Positions 25,913 to 34,697 of a DNA stretch of 64,000 bases are shown here, in pieces. This DNA is from an uncultured Ruminococcus sp. (GTDB taxonomy: Bacteria; Bacillota; Clostridia; Oscillospirales; Ruminococcaceae). Position 1 is the stretch's first letter, and each line of letters begins with the position of its first letter. The DNA lies in contig CAMBLM010000001.1 of the NCBI GenBank assembly GCA_945868475.1, forward strand, positions 62,001-126,000, read 5' to 3'. The notes under the pieces were generated by a model that searched no databases, had not been told where the DNA came from, and saw only the letters and a list, made by a program, of their open reading frames with translations. Made by a program: the position numbers and the translations under genes.

Positions 25913-27052
25913 ATGGCTGAACAGTATATTTACCGCAGCGGACAAAAGCTCCGCTGCGGATATACAACAGGTTCGTGCGCCGCGGCTGCCTCCGGTGCAG
26001 CTGCGGAAATGCTTATAAGCGGCGAAGTATCGGAATTTTCGGAGATAATGACCCCAAAGGGAGTGCCATTAAAACTGGAAGTTTTAGATGCCGAAATATG
26101 CATGGGCTATGCGAAATGCGCGATAAAAAAGGACAGCGGCGACGACCCCGATATCACGAACGGGATACTTGTTTATGCAAAGGCGAGCAGGATACCTCAC
26201 GGCGTTGAGATAGTCGGCGGCGAGGGTATCGGAAAGGTCACGAAAGCAGGTCTTGACCAATCGATAGGTGAGGCTGCGATAAACTCCGTCCCACGGAAAA
26301 TGATAGTGGCAGCGGTGGAAAAGGCTGCCGAAATGCATGACTATCACGGCGGTTTTCGCATAGAGATCTCCGTCCCTAACGGCGAAGAGATAGCGAAGAA
26401 AACCTACAACCCACGAATGGGCATCGAGGGTGGTATCTCGATAATCGGAACGAGCGGTATTGTCGAGCCGATGAGCAATTCCGCGCTTATCGACACTATA
26501 CGCCTTGAAGAACGAATGAGAAAAGCCGAGGGACACAAAGCACTCCTGCTCACGCTCGGAAATTACAGCGAAAATTTCATTCAGAAATCAATGCCGTTTG
26601 CACTTGAAAAGAGCGTAAAATGCAGTAATTTTATCGGCGAAGCGATAGATTCCGCGCTCGAATACGGATTTGAAAATATCCTTATCATCGGGCATATCGG
26701 AAAGCTCGTTAAGTTCGGCGCAGGAATTATGAACACTCATTCTGCACAGGCTGACGGTCGAATGGATGTGCTTGTCACCTGCGGAGTTCTTGCCGGAGCG
26801 GAAAGTGAAGCTTTGAGAAATATACCCGAATGTGCAACGGTCGATGCCGCGCTTGATATATTGAAAGAACACGGATATATGGAAAAAACGCTTGATATCC
26901 TTGCAAAAAGAGCGGAGTATTATCTTGATGCAAAGGTCAAGAAATCCGTCAATATCGGAGCTGTGATGTTCTCGGACAAGCATGGGATAACGGTCGAAAC
27001 TTCCCGTGCCTGCGAGCTTATCGGAATAATTTCGGAGGAATACAATGGTTGA
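25913..27052 (+). CDS. cbiD: Cobalt-precorrin-5B C1-methyltransferase CbiD
   Basis: 379 residues. CbiD adds the C1 methyl group after ring contraction in the anaerobic path. Typical features: LRCGYTTGSCAAAASGAAAE at the N-terminus, GDDPDITNG, the VPNGEEIAKKTYNPRMGIEGG block with IIGTSGIVEPMS, and GHIGKLVKFGAGIMNTHS. Length is usual for the family. No strong RBS is seen, in keeping with coupling to the lipoprotein 3 bases upstream. It overlaps cbiF by 8 bases. Confidence 0.96.
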   Translation: MAEQYIYRSGQKLRCGYTTGSCAAAASGAAAEMLISGEVSEFSEIMTPKGVPLKLEVLDAEICMGYAKCAIKKDSGDDPDITNGILVYAKASRIPHGVEIVGGEGIGKVTKAGLDQSIGEAAINSVPRKMIVAAVEKAAEMHDYHGGFRIEISVPNGEEIAKKTYNPRMGIEGGISIIGTSGIVEPMSNSALIDTIRLEERMRKAEGHKALLLTLGNYSENFIQKSMPFALEKSVKCSNFIGEAIDSALEYGFENILIIGHIGKLVKFGAGIMNTHSAQADGRMDVLVTCGVLAGAESEALRNIPECATVDAALDILKEHGYMEKTLDILAKRAEYYLDAKVKKSVNIGAVMFSDKHGITVETSRACELIGIISEEYNG

Positions 27053-27800
27053 TTTTGTTGGAGCAGGCTGCGGTGCGGCTGACCTTATAACCGTAAGGGG
27101 AAAGAAGCTTATAGAGAATGCAGACGTGATAATTTATGCAGGTTCACTCGTTAATCCCGAACTGACGAAATATGCAAAGGACGATTGTGAAATTTATAAC
27201 AGCGCATATATGACTTTGGACGAAGTTATCGATGTGATGAAAAAAGCCGAAGCCGATGGAAAAAACACTGTTCGGCTTCATACGGGCGACCCGTCCCTTT
27301 TCGGCGCAATTCGTGAGCAGACGGACAGACTGGACGAACTCGGCATAAAGTACAAAATCTGCCCCGGTGTAAGCTCATTCTGCGGCGCGGCGGCGGCACT
27401 CAAAGCCGAATATACCTTGCCCGAAGTGTCGCAGTCGGTAATAATCACCCGAATGGCCGGGCGAACGCCCGTCCCAGAAAAGGAGAGCCTTGAAAGCCTT
27501 GCTTCGCACGGTGCTTCAATGGTGATATTCCTGAGCGCAGGAATGACCGCCGAGGTTTCCGAGCGGCTTCAAAAAGGCGGTTACAGTGCGGAAACGCCTG
27601 CCGCACTTGTCTACAAAGCAACGTGGAAGGACGAAAAAGTTTGCCGCTGTACGGTCGGAACACTCGCCGAAACAGCCGAGAAAAACGGCATAAATAAGAC
27701 TGCTCTTATCGTTGTCGGTGATTTTCTCGGTGTGAACCGTCACCTTTCAAAGCTCTATGACCCAAGCTTTGAAACAGGGTACAGAAAGGCGAAAAAATGA
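27045..27800 (+). CDS. cbiF: Cobalt-precorrin-4 C11-methyltransferase CbiF
   Basis: 251 residues, SAM-dependent tetrapyrrole methylase. N-terminal VDFVGAGCGAADLITVRG (glycine-rich), YAGSLVNPEL and RLHTGDPSLFGA are typical of the C11 enzyme CbiF/CobM, as is CPGVSSFCGAAAAL. RBS GGAGGA lies inside the end of cbiD. Its stop overlaps the cbiG start. Confidence 0.95.
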   Translation: MVDFVGAGCGAADLITVRGKKLIENADVIIYAGSLVNPELTKYAKDDCEIYNSAYMTLDEVIDVMKKAEADGKNTVRLHTGDPSLFGAIREQTDRLDELGIKYKICPGVSSFCGAAAALKAEYTLPEVSQSVIITRMAGRTPVPEKESLESLASHGASMVIFLSAGMTAEVSERLQKGGYSAETPAALVYKATWKDEKVCRCTVGTLAETAEKNGINKTALIVVGDFLGVNRHLSKLYDPSFETGYRKAKK

Positions 27801-28831
27801 GAGCCGCCGTTATTTCTTTCACGGAAAAAGGACGGCTTCTTTCGCAGAAAATCACGGATCTTTTGAACGAAACAAACACCGCCGAACGCTTCTGTTTCCA
27901 TTCCCATACCGATGAAAAAGCGCAAAGCTTCGATGATGTCTGTGTACTTGCGGCGAAGCTTTTCGATGCCTGCAATGCGCTCGTTTTCGTCTGCGCAAGC
28001 GGTATCGCCGTCCGTGCGATAGCTCCTCATATAAAGTCGAAAGCGAGCGACCCTGCCGTTATCGTCATTGACGACTGCGGAAAATTCGTTATACCGCTTC
28101 TGTCGGGACACATCGGCGGAGCAAACCGGCTGGCACAGCTTATCGCAGAAAAAATCGGCGCAGTTCCTGTGATAACAACGGCAACGGACGTTGGAGGACG
28201 ATTTTCTCCCGACAGCTTTGCGAAAGCAAACGGTCTTGCTATCACCGACTTAAATGCGGCAAAAAAGATAGCTTCGGCTGTCCTTGACGGCGAGAGGATC
28301 GGACTTATGAGCGAATATACATGCAAAAATATCCCTCCCGAAATAAGCATGGACGAAGCCTGCAGGATAGGTATTTATATTGGCACTGACTATGAAAAAA
28401 AGCCGTTTGAAACAACACTTTTCCTTCCACCGAAAAACATTGTTGTCGGCATCGGCTGTAAAAGAGGAACTCCCTGCGAGAAAATCGAAGCACACGTTAA
28501 AGCTTGCCTTGAAGCCGCGAAAATTTCGGAAGAAAGACTTTGTGCGGCGGCAACGATCGATATAAAATCCGATGAAGAGGGGCTTCTTGAATTTTGCCGA
28601 AAGCGGAAAATAAGGCTTCTGACCTATTCGGCAGAGGAGCTTATGAGCGTGAACGGATGCTTTGAAAGCTCGGATTTTGTTTTGAAAACAACGGGGACGG
28701 ACAATGTATGCGAGCGGAGCGTTGTTCGCTCGGGAGCAAAACTTATCATGCCGAAAACGGCGGAAAACGGCGTAACTGCGGCACTCGGAGCATTGCCTGT
28801 AAACATAGATTTTGAAAGGAAAATGTTATGA
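27797..28831 (+). CDS. cbiG: Cobalt-precorrin-5A hydrolase CbiG
   Basis: 344 residues. CbiG opens the delta-lactone and releases the C2 fragment as acetaldehyde. The N-terminal and central regions hold FVCASGIAVRAIAPHIKSK and the LLSGHIGGANRLA block with TTATDVGG. The C-terminal domain contains GIGCKRGTPCEKIE. It has the normal two-domain length. ATGA overlap on both sides. Confidence 0.95.
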   Translation: MRAAVISFTEKGRLLSQKITDLLNETNTAERFCFHSHTDEKAQSFDDVCVLAAKLFDACNALVFVCASGIAVRAIAPHIKSKASDPAVIVIDDCGKFVIPLLSGHIGGANRLAQLIAEKIGAVPVITTATDVGGRFSPDSFAKANGLAITDLNAAKKIASAVLDGERIGLMSEYTCKNIPPEISMDEACRIGIYIGTDYEKKPFETTLFLPPKNIVVGIGCKRGTPCEKIEAHVKACLEAAKISEERLCAAATIDIKSDEEGLLEFCRKRKIRLLTYSAEELMSVNGCFESSDFVLKTTGTDNVCERSVVRSGAKLIMPKTAENGVTAALGALPVNIDFERKML

Positions 28832-29553
28832 AGCTTTATGTTGTTGGGTTTGGCTGCGGCAGCTTTGGCGGAATGACCGAAGAGGCTCGGCAGGCGATAG
28901 AAAACAGTGATCTGATAGTCGGCTACAAGGTCTACACTGAGCTTTTGAAGCAGTATTTTCCGCAGAAAGAATATTTTTTCACGGGAATGAGGCAGGAAAA
29001 AGAGCGTGTTCTTTATGCCCTTGAACAAGCGGCGGGCGGCAGGACGGTTTCGCTCGTTTGCAGCGGCGACAGCGAGGTCTACGGTATGGCAGGACTTGCT
29101 TATGAACTGTCGGCAAGGTTTCCGCAGGCTGAGATACAAACGGTCGCAGGTCTGACTGCGGCACTCAGCGGCGGCGCATTGCTCGGCGCACCGCTCACGC
29201 ACGATTTTGCGGTGATAAGTCTGTCCGACCTGCTTACTCCTGCCCAAAAGATAGTGCTGAGATTGGAATGCGCCGCAAAAGCGGATTTTGTGATCGCGCT
29301 CTATAATCCGTCATCGAAAAAGCGCCCGGACTACCTTAAAAAAGCTTGTGAAATTATCATAAAATTCCGCTCGCCCGAAACCGTCTGCGGCTATGCGAAA
29401 AACATTGGAAGAGTCGGCGAAGAATACGGCGTTATGACGCTTTCGGAGCTTGCAAATTTTGAAGCAGATATGTTCACAACGGTTTTCATCGGCAACAGCC
29501 AGACGAAGATCATAAACGGAAAAATGGTAACACCGAGGGGATATGATGTGTGA
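28828..29553 (+). CDS. cbiH: Precorrin-3B C17-methyltransferase CbiH
   Basis: 241 residues, tetrapyrrole methylase that methylates C17 and promotes ring contraction. Motifs: YVVGFGCGSFGGMTEEARQA, VGYKVYTELL, SLVCSGDSEVYGMAGLAYEL and ALYNPSSKKRPDYL, all typical of CbiH/CobJ. No extra C-terminal Fe-S domain is present. It overlaps cbiJ by 11 bases. Confidence 0.95.
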   Translation: MKLYVVGFGCGSFGGMTEEARQAIENSDLIVGYKVYTELLKQYFPQKEYFFTGMRQEKERVLYALEQAAGGRTVSLVCSGDSEVYGMAGLAYELSARFPQAEIQTVAGLTAALSGGALLGAPLTHDFAVISLSDLLTPAQKIVLRLECAAKADFVIALYNPSSKKRPDYLKKACEIIIKFRSPETVCGYAKNIGRVGEEYGVMTLSELANFEADMFTTVFIGNSQTKIINGKMVTPRGYDV

Positions 29554-30286
29554 GATACTGATATTCGGCGGTACGACAGAGGGGCGGCTTCTTGCGGAAT
29601 TTTGCGCCGAAAATAAAATATGTGCCGATGTTTCCGTGACGACGGATTACGGTGCAGAGCTTCTCCCCGAGAGCGGCTATGTAAATGTGCTGAACGGGAA
29701 GCTTGGCGAAGCAGAAATTTCTGCTCTCATAAAAAGCCGCGGCTATGAGAAAGTAATTGATGCCACGCACCCTTATGCGACCGCTGCAACGGAGAATATC
29801 AAAGCCGCCTGCGCGGAAAACGGCAGAAAATATTACAGGCTTATACGTGAAAAAAGCACTGATATTTCGGGCAGGACTTTCACTGGTTTGAACGAACTTA
29901 TCCAATATCTTAACGGCAGTGAAAAGCGCATTTTAAGCACCCTCGGCAGTAAGAAACTTCCTGCGCTGACAAAGGTGAAAAATTATCGTGAGCGAATTTG
30001 CGCAAGAGTTCTGCCTGCCGAGGGGATAGAGGAACACTGCCGCTCGCTCGGTTTTACACATATCATAGTCGGAATAGGTCCTTTTTCCGAGGAAGAAAAT
30101 ATTGAACACATAAGGCGGAGCGGTGCGGAGATACTCGTCACGAAGGAGAGCGGAGCGGCAGGAGGTTTTCCCGAAAAAGCTTCTGCCGCAGAGAAATGCG
30201 GTGCTGAATTTGCAGTGCTGCTTCGTCCTGCGGAAACAGGAAAAACGCTCTTGGAGATAGAAAAAATTCTTTTGGAGAGAAAATGA
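29543..30286 (+). CDS. cbiJ: Cobalt-precorrin-6A reductase CbiJ
   Basis: 247 residues. CbiJ/CobK reduces the macrocycle with NAD(P)H. Motifs: LIFGGTTEGRLLAEF, VIDATHPYATAATENI and YYRLIREKS, with a late TKESGAAGGFPEK block. Either of two adjacent ATGs (29543 or 29546) may be used. Overlaps neighbours on both sides. Confidence 0.95.
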   Translation: MMCEILIFGGTTEGRLLAEFCAENKICADVSVTTDYGAELLPESGYVNVLNGKLGEAEISALIKSRGYEKVIDATHPYATAATENIKAACAENGRKYYRLIREKSTDISGRTFTGLNELIQYLNGSEKRILSTLGSKKLPALTKVKNYRERICARVLPAEGIEEHCRSLGFTHIIVGIGPFSEEENIEHIRRSGAEILVTKESGAAGGFPEKASAAEKCGAEFAVLLRPAETGKTLLEIEKILLERK

Positions 30287-31473
30287 TGGTAAGCATTATC
30301 GGAATAGGAATGGACGGCGAAAAAACTCTCACGGCAGAGGCTCTTTCGGCGATAAAAAATGCCGATATCCTCATCGGCGCAAAGCGAATGTTAGCACCGT
30401 TTGAGAACCTTGAAAAACCGACATTTTGCAGTTGGAGAAGTGAAGAGATAGCGGAATTTCTGCACAGTGGAAACTATGAAAATGCGGCGGTGCTAATGTC
30501 TGGCGACTGCGGTTTTTACAGCGGTGCAGAGAAGCTTTTGGTGCTTATCGAGGATATTGAAAACGAAGTTATAAGCGGAATTTCTTCGCCTGTTTACTTT
30601 TGCTCAAAAATAAAAAAGCCGTGGAAAAATATGAAGTTCGTCAGCCTGCACGGAGAAAATGCAAGCATCGTGCGAAACGTCAGACGGAACGAATTTTGTT
30701 TCTTCCTGCTCGGCGGTGAAGTCACTCCTGCAATGCTTTGTCAGCGGCTTTGCGAATACAAAATGGGTGAAACGAAAATTTATATCGGCGAAAATTTAGC
30801 TTCGGAAAATGAGCGTATCTTTGTGGGAAAAGCGTCCGATTTTACCGATATCGAGCTTGGAAAGCTGACCGTTGCGGTCACGGAAGATCCCGACTTTGAA
30901 AAGGGAACAGCGACAGGAATCCCCAATGAAAAATTCACCCGAGGAAAAGTCCCTATGACAAAATCCGAGGTCCGCAGTGCGGTAATTTCAAAGCTTGAAT
31001 TGAACAGGGACGGCGTGTGTTGGGACGTTGGCTGCGGAACGGGTTCGGTTTCGGTCGAAGCGGCTTTTCAATGCTTTGACGGTAAGGTATATGCGGTCGA
31101 TAAGAACCCCGAGGCGGTCGGGCTGACCCGTGAAAATGCGCTTAAATTCGGCTGCGACAATATCGAGATCATAAGCGGAAGTGCGCCCGAAGCGTTGGCT
31201 GATCTTCCTGCACCCGACAGCGTTTTTATAGGCGGCTCAAGCGGCAGGATAAGCGGGATAACGGACATTGCTTTTGCAAAAAATCCGAACGCTGTTATTG
31301 TTGTTACAGCGGTTTCACTTGAAACTCTGAATGACACTGTTTCGACGTTTGAGCGGTATGAGATCGCTCCCGAGATCGTTCAGATCGCCGTTACAGGAAC
31401 GAAGAAGATCGGCACGCACACGATGCTTTCCGCGGAAAATCCCGTGTTTATAATAAGAGGTAAAAAGCGATGA
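30283..31473 (+). CDS. cbiET: Fused CbiE-CbiT (C5,15-methyltransferase/decarboxylase)
   Basis: 396 residues combining two enzymes that are separate in Salmonella. Residues 1-about 205 are the tetrapyrrole methylase CbiE (IIGIGMDGEKTLTAEAL, LMSGDCGFYSGA). Residues about 215-396 are the Rossmann-fold methylase CbiT (CWDVGCGTGSVSVEAA at about 247). The fusion catalyses methylation at C5 and C15 and C12-acetate decarboxylation, like CobL. An NP-x-x-KFTRGKVPMTKSE linker joins them. Confidence 0.95.
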   Translation: MMVSIIGIGMDGEKTLTAEALSAIKNADILIGAKRMLAPFENLEKPTFCSWRSEEIAEFLHSGNYENAAVLMSGDCGFYSGAEKLLVLIEDIENEVISGISSPVYFCSKIKKPWKNMKFVSLHGENASIVRNVRRNEFCFFLLGGEVTPAMLCQRLCEYKMGETKIYIGENLASENERIFVGKASDFTDIELGKLTVAVTEDPDFEKGTATGIPNEKFTRGKVPMTKSEVRSAVISKLELNRDGVCWDVGCGTGSVSVEAAFQCFDGKVYAVDKNPEAVGLTRENALKFGCDNIEIISGSAPEALADLPAPDSVFIGGSSGRISGITDIAFAKNPNAVIVVTAVSLETLNDTVSTFERYEIAPEIVQIAVTGTKKIGTHTMLSAENPVFIIRGKKR

Positions 31474-32816
31474 AAAGGATCATCATCGGCGGCACGAACA
31501 GTGGCTGCGGAAAAACGACAGTGACCTGCGCAGTCTTGCAGGCACTGGTCAACAGAAAAATGCGTGTTGCATCGTTTAAATGCGGCCCTGACTACATAGA
31601 CCCGATGTTCCACGAAAAAATAATCGGCACTTCGGCGTTCAATCTCGACAGTTTTTTCTGTGACGACAACACGCTGAAATATCTGCTTTGCGAAAACGGC
31701 GGCGGTGCGGATATTTCCGTTATCGAAGGCGTGATGGGTTTCTATGACGGCGCAAACGGCAGAGGTTCGTCATATTCCGTTTCAGAGATAACCAAAACGC
31801 CTGCGGTCATTGTCATCGGCTGCAAAGGAATGAGCGATTCTATAGGTGCGGTGATGAAAGGCTTTCTCGAATATAAGAAACCGAATAACATCGTTGGTTT
31901 CATCTTCAATCAACTGCCCGAAAAGCTTGCGGAGAAAGCGGAAAGCCTTTGCCGTGAGCTTGGAACGGAGTATTTCGGGTTCATTCCGAAGAACGATCTG
32001 ACGTTTGAAAGCCGCCACCTCGGACTTGTCACTGCGGACGAAATTTCGGACATAAAGGGAAAATTATCACGGCTCGGTGAGCTTGCGGAGAGAAATTTGA
32101 AGCTCGATAAGCTGCTCGGTATTGCAGAAAGACCAAGCCCGAAATTCACTCTTCCAAATCTGCCGAAAATAAGCGGAGCTCCCGTTATCGCAGTCGCAAA
32201 GGACAGTGCTTTTTGCTTCATTTATGCCGATAATATTTCGCTTTTGCAAAAGCTTGGCTGTGAGATAAAGTATTTTTCACCGCTTTATGATAAAGCCGTT
32301 CCCGAAAATTCGGACGGACTTATTCTTTGCGGCGGCTATCCCGAATTATATGCGGAAAAGCTTGCTCAGAACACGTCTATGCTTGAAAGTATACGCGAAA
32401 TGATCCAATCGGGAATTCCGACGATTGCCGAGTGCGGCGGCTTCATGTATCTTCATAAAACGTTGGAGGACAGCGGCGGAAACGAGCATGAGCTTGTCGA
32501 AATAATTGATGGAAAAGCCTACAGAACGCCGAAGCTGAACCGTTTCGGCTATGTGAAAATGACTGCGGAAACCGACAATCTGCTTTGCAGAAAAGGTGAA
32601 ACTTTTTCTGCACATGAGTTCCACTACTGGGACAGCACGAACTGCGGAGAAGCTTTTACAGCGGAAAAAACAGACGGTCGGAACCGGAAATGCGTTCATG
32701 CAAATGAGAATATATACGCAGGTTTTCCGCATCTGTATTTTTATTCAAATATTGAAACAGCGGCAAATTTCGCGAAAAAATGCGCCGCGTTCAAAAGCTC
32801 AAAGGAGGAAAAATAA
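31470..32816 (+). CDS. cbiA: Cobyrinate a,c-diamide synthase CbiA
   Basis: 448 residues. ATP- and glutamine-dependent amidation of the a and c side chains. The N-terminal DTBS-like domain has Walker A GGTNSGCGKTTVT and CGPDYIDPMFH. The C-terminal class I glutamine amidotransferase-like domain has LCGGYPELYAEKLA, the nucleophile Cys in IAECGGFMYLHKTL and His in AHEFHYWD. The stop overlaps the cobO start. Confidence 0.96.
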   Translation: MKRIIIGGTNSGCGKTTVTCAVLQALVNRKMRVASFKCGPDYIDPMFHEKIIGTSAFNLDSFFCDDNTLKYLLCENGGGADISVIEGVMGFYDGANGRGSSYSVSEITKTPAVIVIGCKGMSDSIGAVMKGFLEYKKPNNIVGFIFNQLPEKLAEKAESLCRELGTEYFGFIPKNDLTFESRHLGLVTADEISDIKGKLSRLGELAERNLKLDKLLGIAERPSPKFTLPNLPKISGAPVIAVAKDSAFCFIYADNISLLQKLGCEIKYFSPLYDKAVPENSDGLILCGGYPELYAEKLAQNTSMLESIREMIQSGIPTIAECGGFMYLHKTLEDSGGNEHELVEIIDGKAYRTPKLNRFGYVKMTAETDNLLCRKGETFSAHEFHYWDSTNCGEAFTAEKTDGRNRKCVHANENIYAGFPHLYFYSNIETAANFAKKCAAFKSSKEEK

Positions 32817-33325
32817 TGGGACTTTTACATATCTACTGCGGTGACGGAAAGGGCAAAACTACAGCTTCTCTCGGACTTGCGCTCCGTGCCTCGGGCGCGG
32901 GAATGAATGTCTGCTTTCTGCAGCTTATGAAAGGCGGAGAAACGTCCGAGCTTGCGCCGCTCAAAGCTTTGCCGAACATAAAAGTTATCCGCTGCGACAG
33001 GCACTACCCATTCTTCAAAAATATGACCGAAGCGGACAAAAACGACATAACAGCCTGCCATAACAGCCTGCTTGAAGAGGCTTTCGGCGGCGGTTTCGAT
33101 ATGGTGATAGTCGATGAATTCAACGCTGCTTACAAATATGGACTTATGGATAGGGAACGCGCGCAGAAGCTTATTTTTAACGGCTTGGAAAATGCAGAAG
33201 TCGTCCTCACGGGAAGAGATCCCGATGAAATTTTCATCGAAAAAGCCGATTATGTCAGCGAGATAAAATGCATCAAACACCCATACGAAAAGGGCGTCAC
33301 CGCGCGAAAGGGGATAGAGTTTTGA
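32816..33325 (+). CDS. cobO: ATP:corrinoid adenosyltransferase (CobO/BtuR type)
   Basis: 169 residues from the ATG at 32816, preceded by AAAGGAGG; an upstream in-frame ATG lies inside cbiA. It transfers the adenosyl group to Co(I) corrinoids. Walker A-like IYCGDGKGKTTASLGLA, then FLQLMKGG, DMVIVDEFNAA and VLTGRDPDE are standard for this class. It overlaps cbiC by four bases. Confidence 0.95.
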   Translation: MGLLHIYCGDGKGKTTASLGLALRASGAGMNVCFLQLMKGGETSELAPLKALPNIKVIRCDRHYPFFKNMTEADKNDITACHNSLLEEAFGGGFDMVIVDEFNAAYKYGLMDRERAQKLIFNGLENAEVVLTGRDPDEIFIEKADYVSEIKCIKHPYEKGVTARKGIEF

Positions 33326-33951
33326 ACCTTGAATATGTTTTGCCCGAGGACATCGAGAAGCGAAGCTTTCAGATAATCGAAAGCGAACTCGGCGGCAGGA
33401 TCATCCCCGAGGATGTCAAACCCGTTGTGATGAGAGTGATTCATACAACGGCGGATTTTGATTATCTCGACAACCTTTGCTTTTCCGAAAATGTTATGCA
33501 GACTGCGGAAAAACTGCTGAAAAACGGCGCAGTTATCGTCACCGATACGAATATGGCGAAGTCGGGCGTGAATAAATCTGCGCTGAAAAAGCTCGGCTGT
33601 GAAGTGATGTGCTTTATGTCTGATGAAGATGTTGCCGCAGAGGCGAAGCGGAACGGAACGACCAGAGCAACAGCCTCGGTCGATAAGGCGGCAAGGCTGG
33701 GAAAGCCTGTGATCTACGCAGTCGGAAATGCTCCGACAGCACTCGTCCGACTCAGCGAAACAATTCGGGACAAAAGCTTTGTTCCTGCGCTCGTTATAGG
33801 CGTTCCCGTCGGATTTGTGAACGTCGTCCAGTCGAAAGAGCTTATAATGGCATCGGGAGTGCCTTATATCGTTGCAAGGGGAAGAAAAGGCGGCAGCAAT
33901 GTTGCGGCGGCAATATGCAACGCACTTTTGTATATGTTCGGCGGAAGATAA
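33322..33951 (+). CDS. cbiC: Precorrin-8X methylmutase CbiC
   Basis: 209 residues if translation starts at TTG 33322 (AAAGGGG about ten bases upstream, overlapping the cobO stop); an ATG at 33268 would add 18 residues that do not fit the family. CbiC moves the C11 methyl to C12. Motifs: MRVIHTTADFDYLDNLCF with the catalytic His, TDTNMAKSGVNK, YAVGNAPTAL and GVPVGFVNVVQSKELI. Last gene of the first cobalamin block, followed by a strong terminator. Confidence 0.95.
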   Translation: MNLEYVLPEDIEKRSFQIIESELGGRIIPEDVKPVVMRVIHTTADFDYLDNLCFSENVMQTAEKLLKNGAVIVTDTNMAKSGVNKSALKKLGCEVMCFMSDEDVAAEAKRNGTTRATASVDKAARLGKPVIYAVGNAPTALVRLSETIRDKSFVPALVIGVPVGFVNVVQSKELIMASGVPYIVARGRKGGSNVAAAICNALLYMFGGR

Positions 33952-33994
33952 AAAATGCCCGTATTTCTTGGCTGAAAATACGGGCATTTTTTTA
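33951..33994 (+). terminator. Terminator of first cobalamin block
   Basis: AAAATGCCCGTATTT pairs with AAATACGGGCATTTT, followed by more T residues, right after the cbiC stop. With its A-run it can also work in the other direction. Confidence 0.93.
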
Positions 33995-34251
33995 TATTAT
34001 CTCAAAATCATATCCGCCGTGCAGAGGAATATTTTCTGAATCAATGCGTTCGACCGAACCCCATCTGAGGTTTTCGAGTGAGTTTATCAAATAGTCTATG
34101 TGCCCTCGGCTTCCATTTCAACCGAGCCGTCGTCAAGGTTTTTGACCCAGCCCGAAATGCCGTAGTTTCGTGCCGTGCAGCAGGCTGTATAACGAAATCC
34201 TACACCTTGCACGTTCCCGTAAAAAATATAATGCCTGCGTATTTTATCCAA
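33992..34251 (-). pseudogene. Acylphosphatase, frame-disrupted
   Basis: Reading the minus strand from TTG 34251 (GGGGTG upstream) gives an acylphosphatase N-terminus: [19 protein letters not shown] with the phosphate-binding loop and its Arg, then [20 protein letters not shown] with the catalytic Asn. That frame stops at TAG close to 34100. The rest of the protein ([18 protein letters not shown] to ...GYDFEII) continues in the -1 frame to TAA at 33992-33994. Total length is a little short for the family (about 90), so a small deletion is likely. A sequencing error is possible; otherwise a dead gene at the edge of the accessory block. Confidence 0.82.
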
Positions 34252-34440
34252 TGTCTTTCACCCCGTTCGGAATTTATCTTTGCAATTTATTTATCGGTCA
34301 AAAGTTCGGAAACTTTAGAAAAAACAGCTTTGTCGCTGTTATTTTCAGAAAAATAATATATTTTTAAATGTTGACAAAAATGTCATAATTGTTTTTTGTG
34401 AAAAAAGGGCAGTAAGCTTTATGTCGGACAGAAGCTTGAA

Positions 34441-34605
34441 ATGATAGAAAAGCTTCCGCAGTATTATATTGACAGTGCCAAAGTATTATCCGTCGGAGAT
34501 GTATCCGAAGCTGTCACGGACGCCTTGAATGGATTTTTGACCGTGCTTTTTGCATTTGTAAAAAAACGCTTGATTTTTTTTCGGAAATATGATAGTATAA
34601 AATAG
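34441..34605 (+). other. Short ORF, possible gene remnant
   Basis: A 54-codon ATG-TAG frame (starting MIEKLPQYYIDSAKVLSVGD). Protein-like residues continue upstream in the same frame (KLYVGQKLE) with no start codon, and there is no RBS. It could be the tail of a lost gene. Family not recognised. The remaining bases between the broken acylphosphatase and the methyltransferase hold only the promoter/operator below. Confidence 0.3.
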
Positions 34606-34637
34606 CAGACAAAGTTCTGTTTATTTTGTGTTTGTTA

Positions 34638-34653
34638 GTTAGCTAAAGCTAAC
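34638..34653. promoter_or_regulatory. GTTAG-N6-CTAAC operator before methyltransferase
   Basis: GTTAGCTAAAGCTAAC, a perfect 5+5 palindrome (6 bp if the inner C/G pair is counted), extended by TTA/TAA bases on both sides. It lies about 45 bases before the start codon and downstream of a plausible promoter (TTGATT 34570-34575, 17 bases, TAGTAT). The same architecture occurs three times before the ABC exporters at 39310. It resembles DtxR/IdeR-type metal-repressor boxes; the regulator is not in this window. Confidence 0.65.
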
Positions 34654-34697
34654 TTAATGTGGCTTTTTATAATTTTTGTATGAGGAAGGAATAAAAA

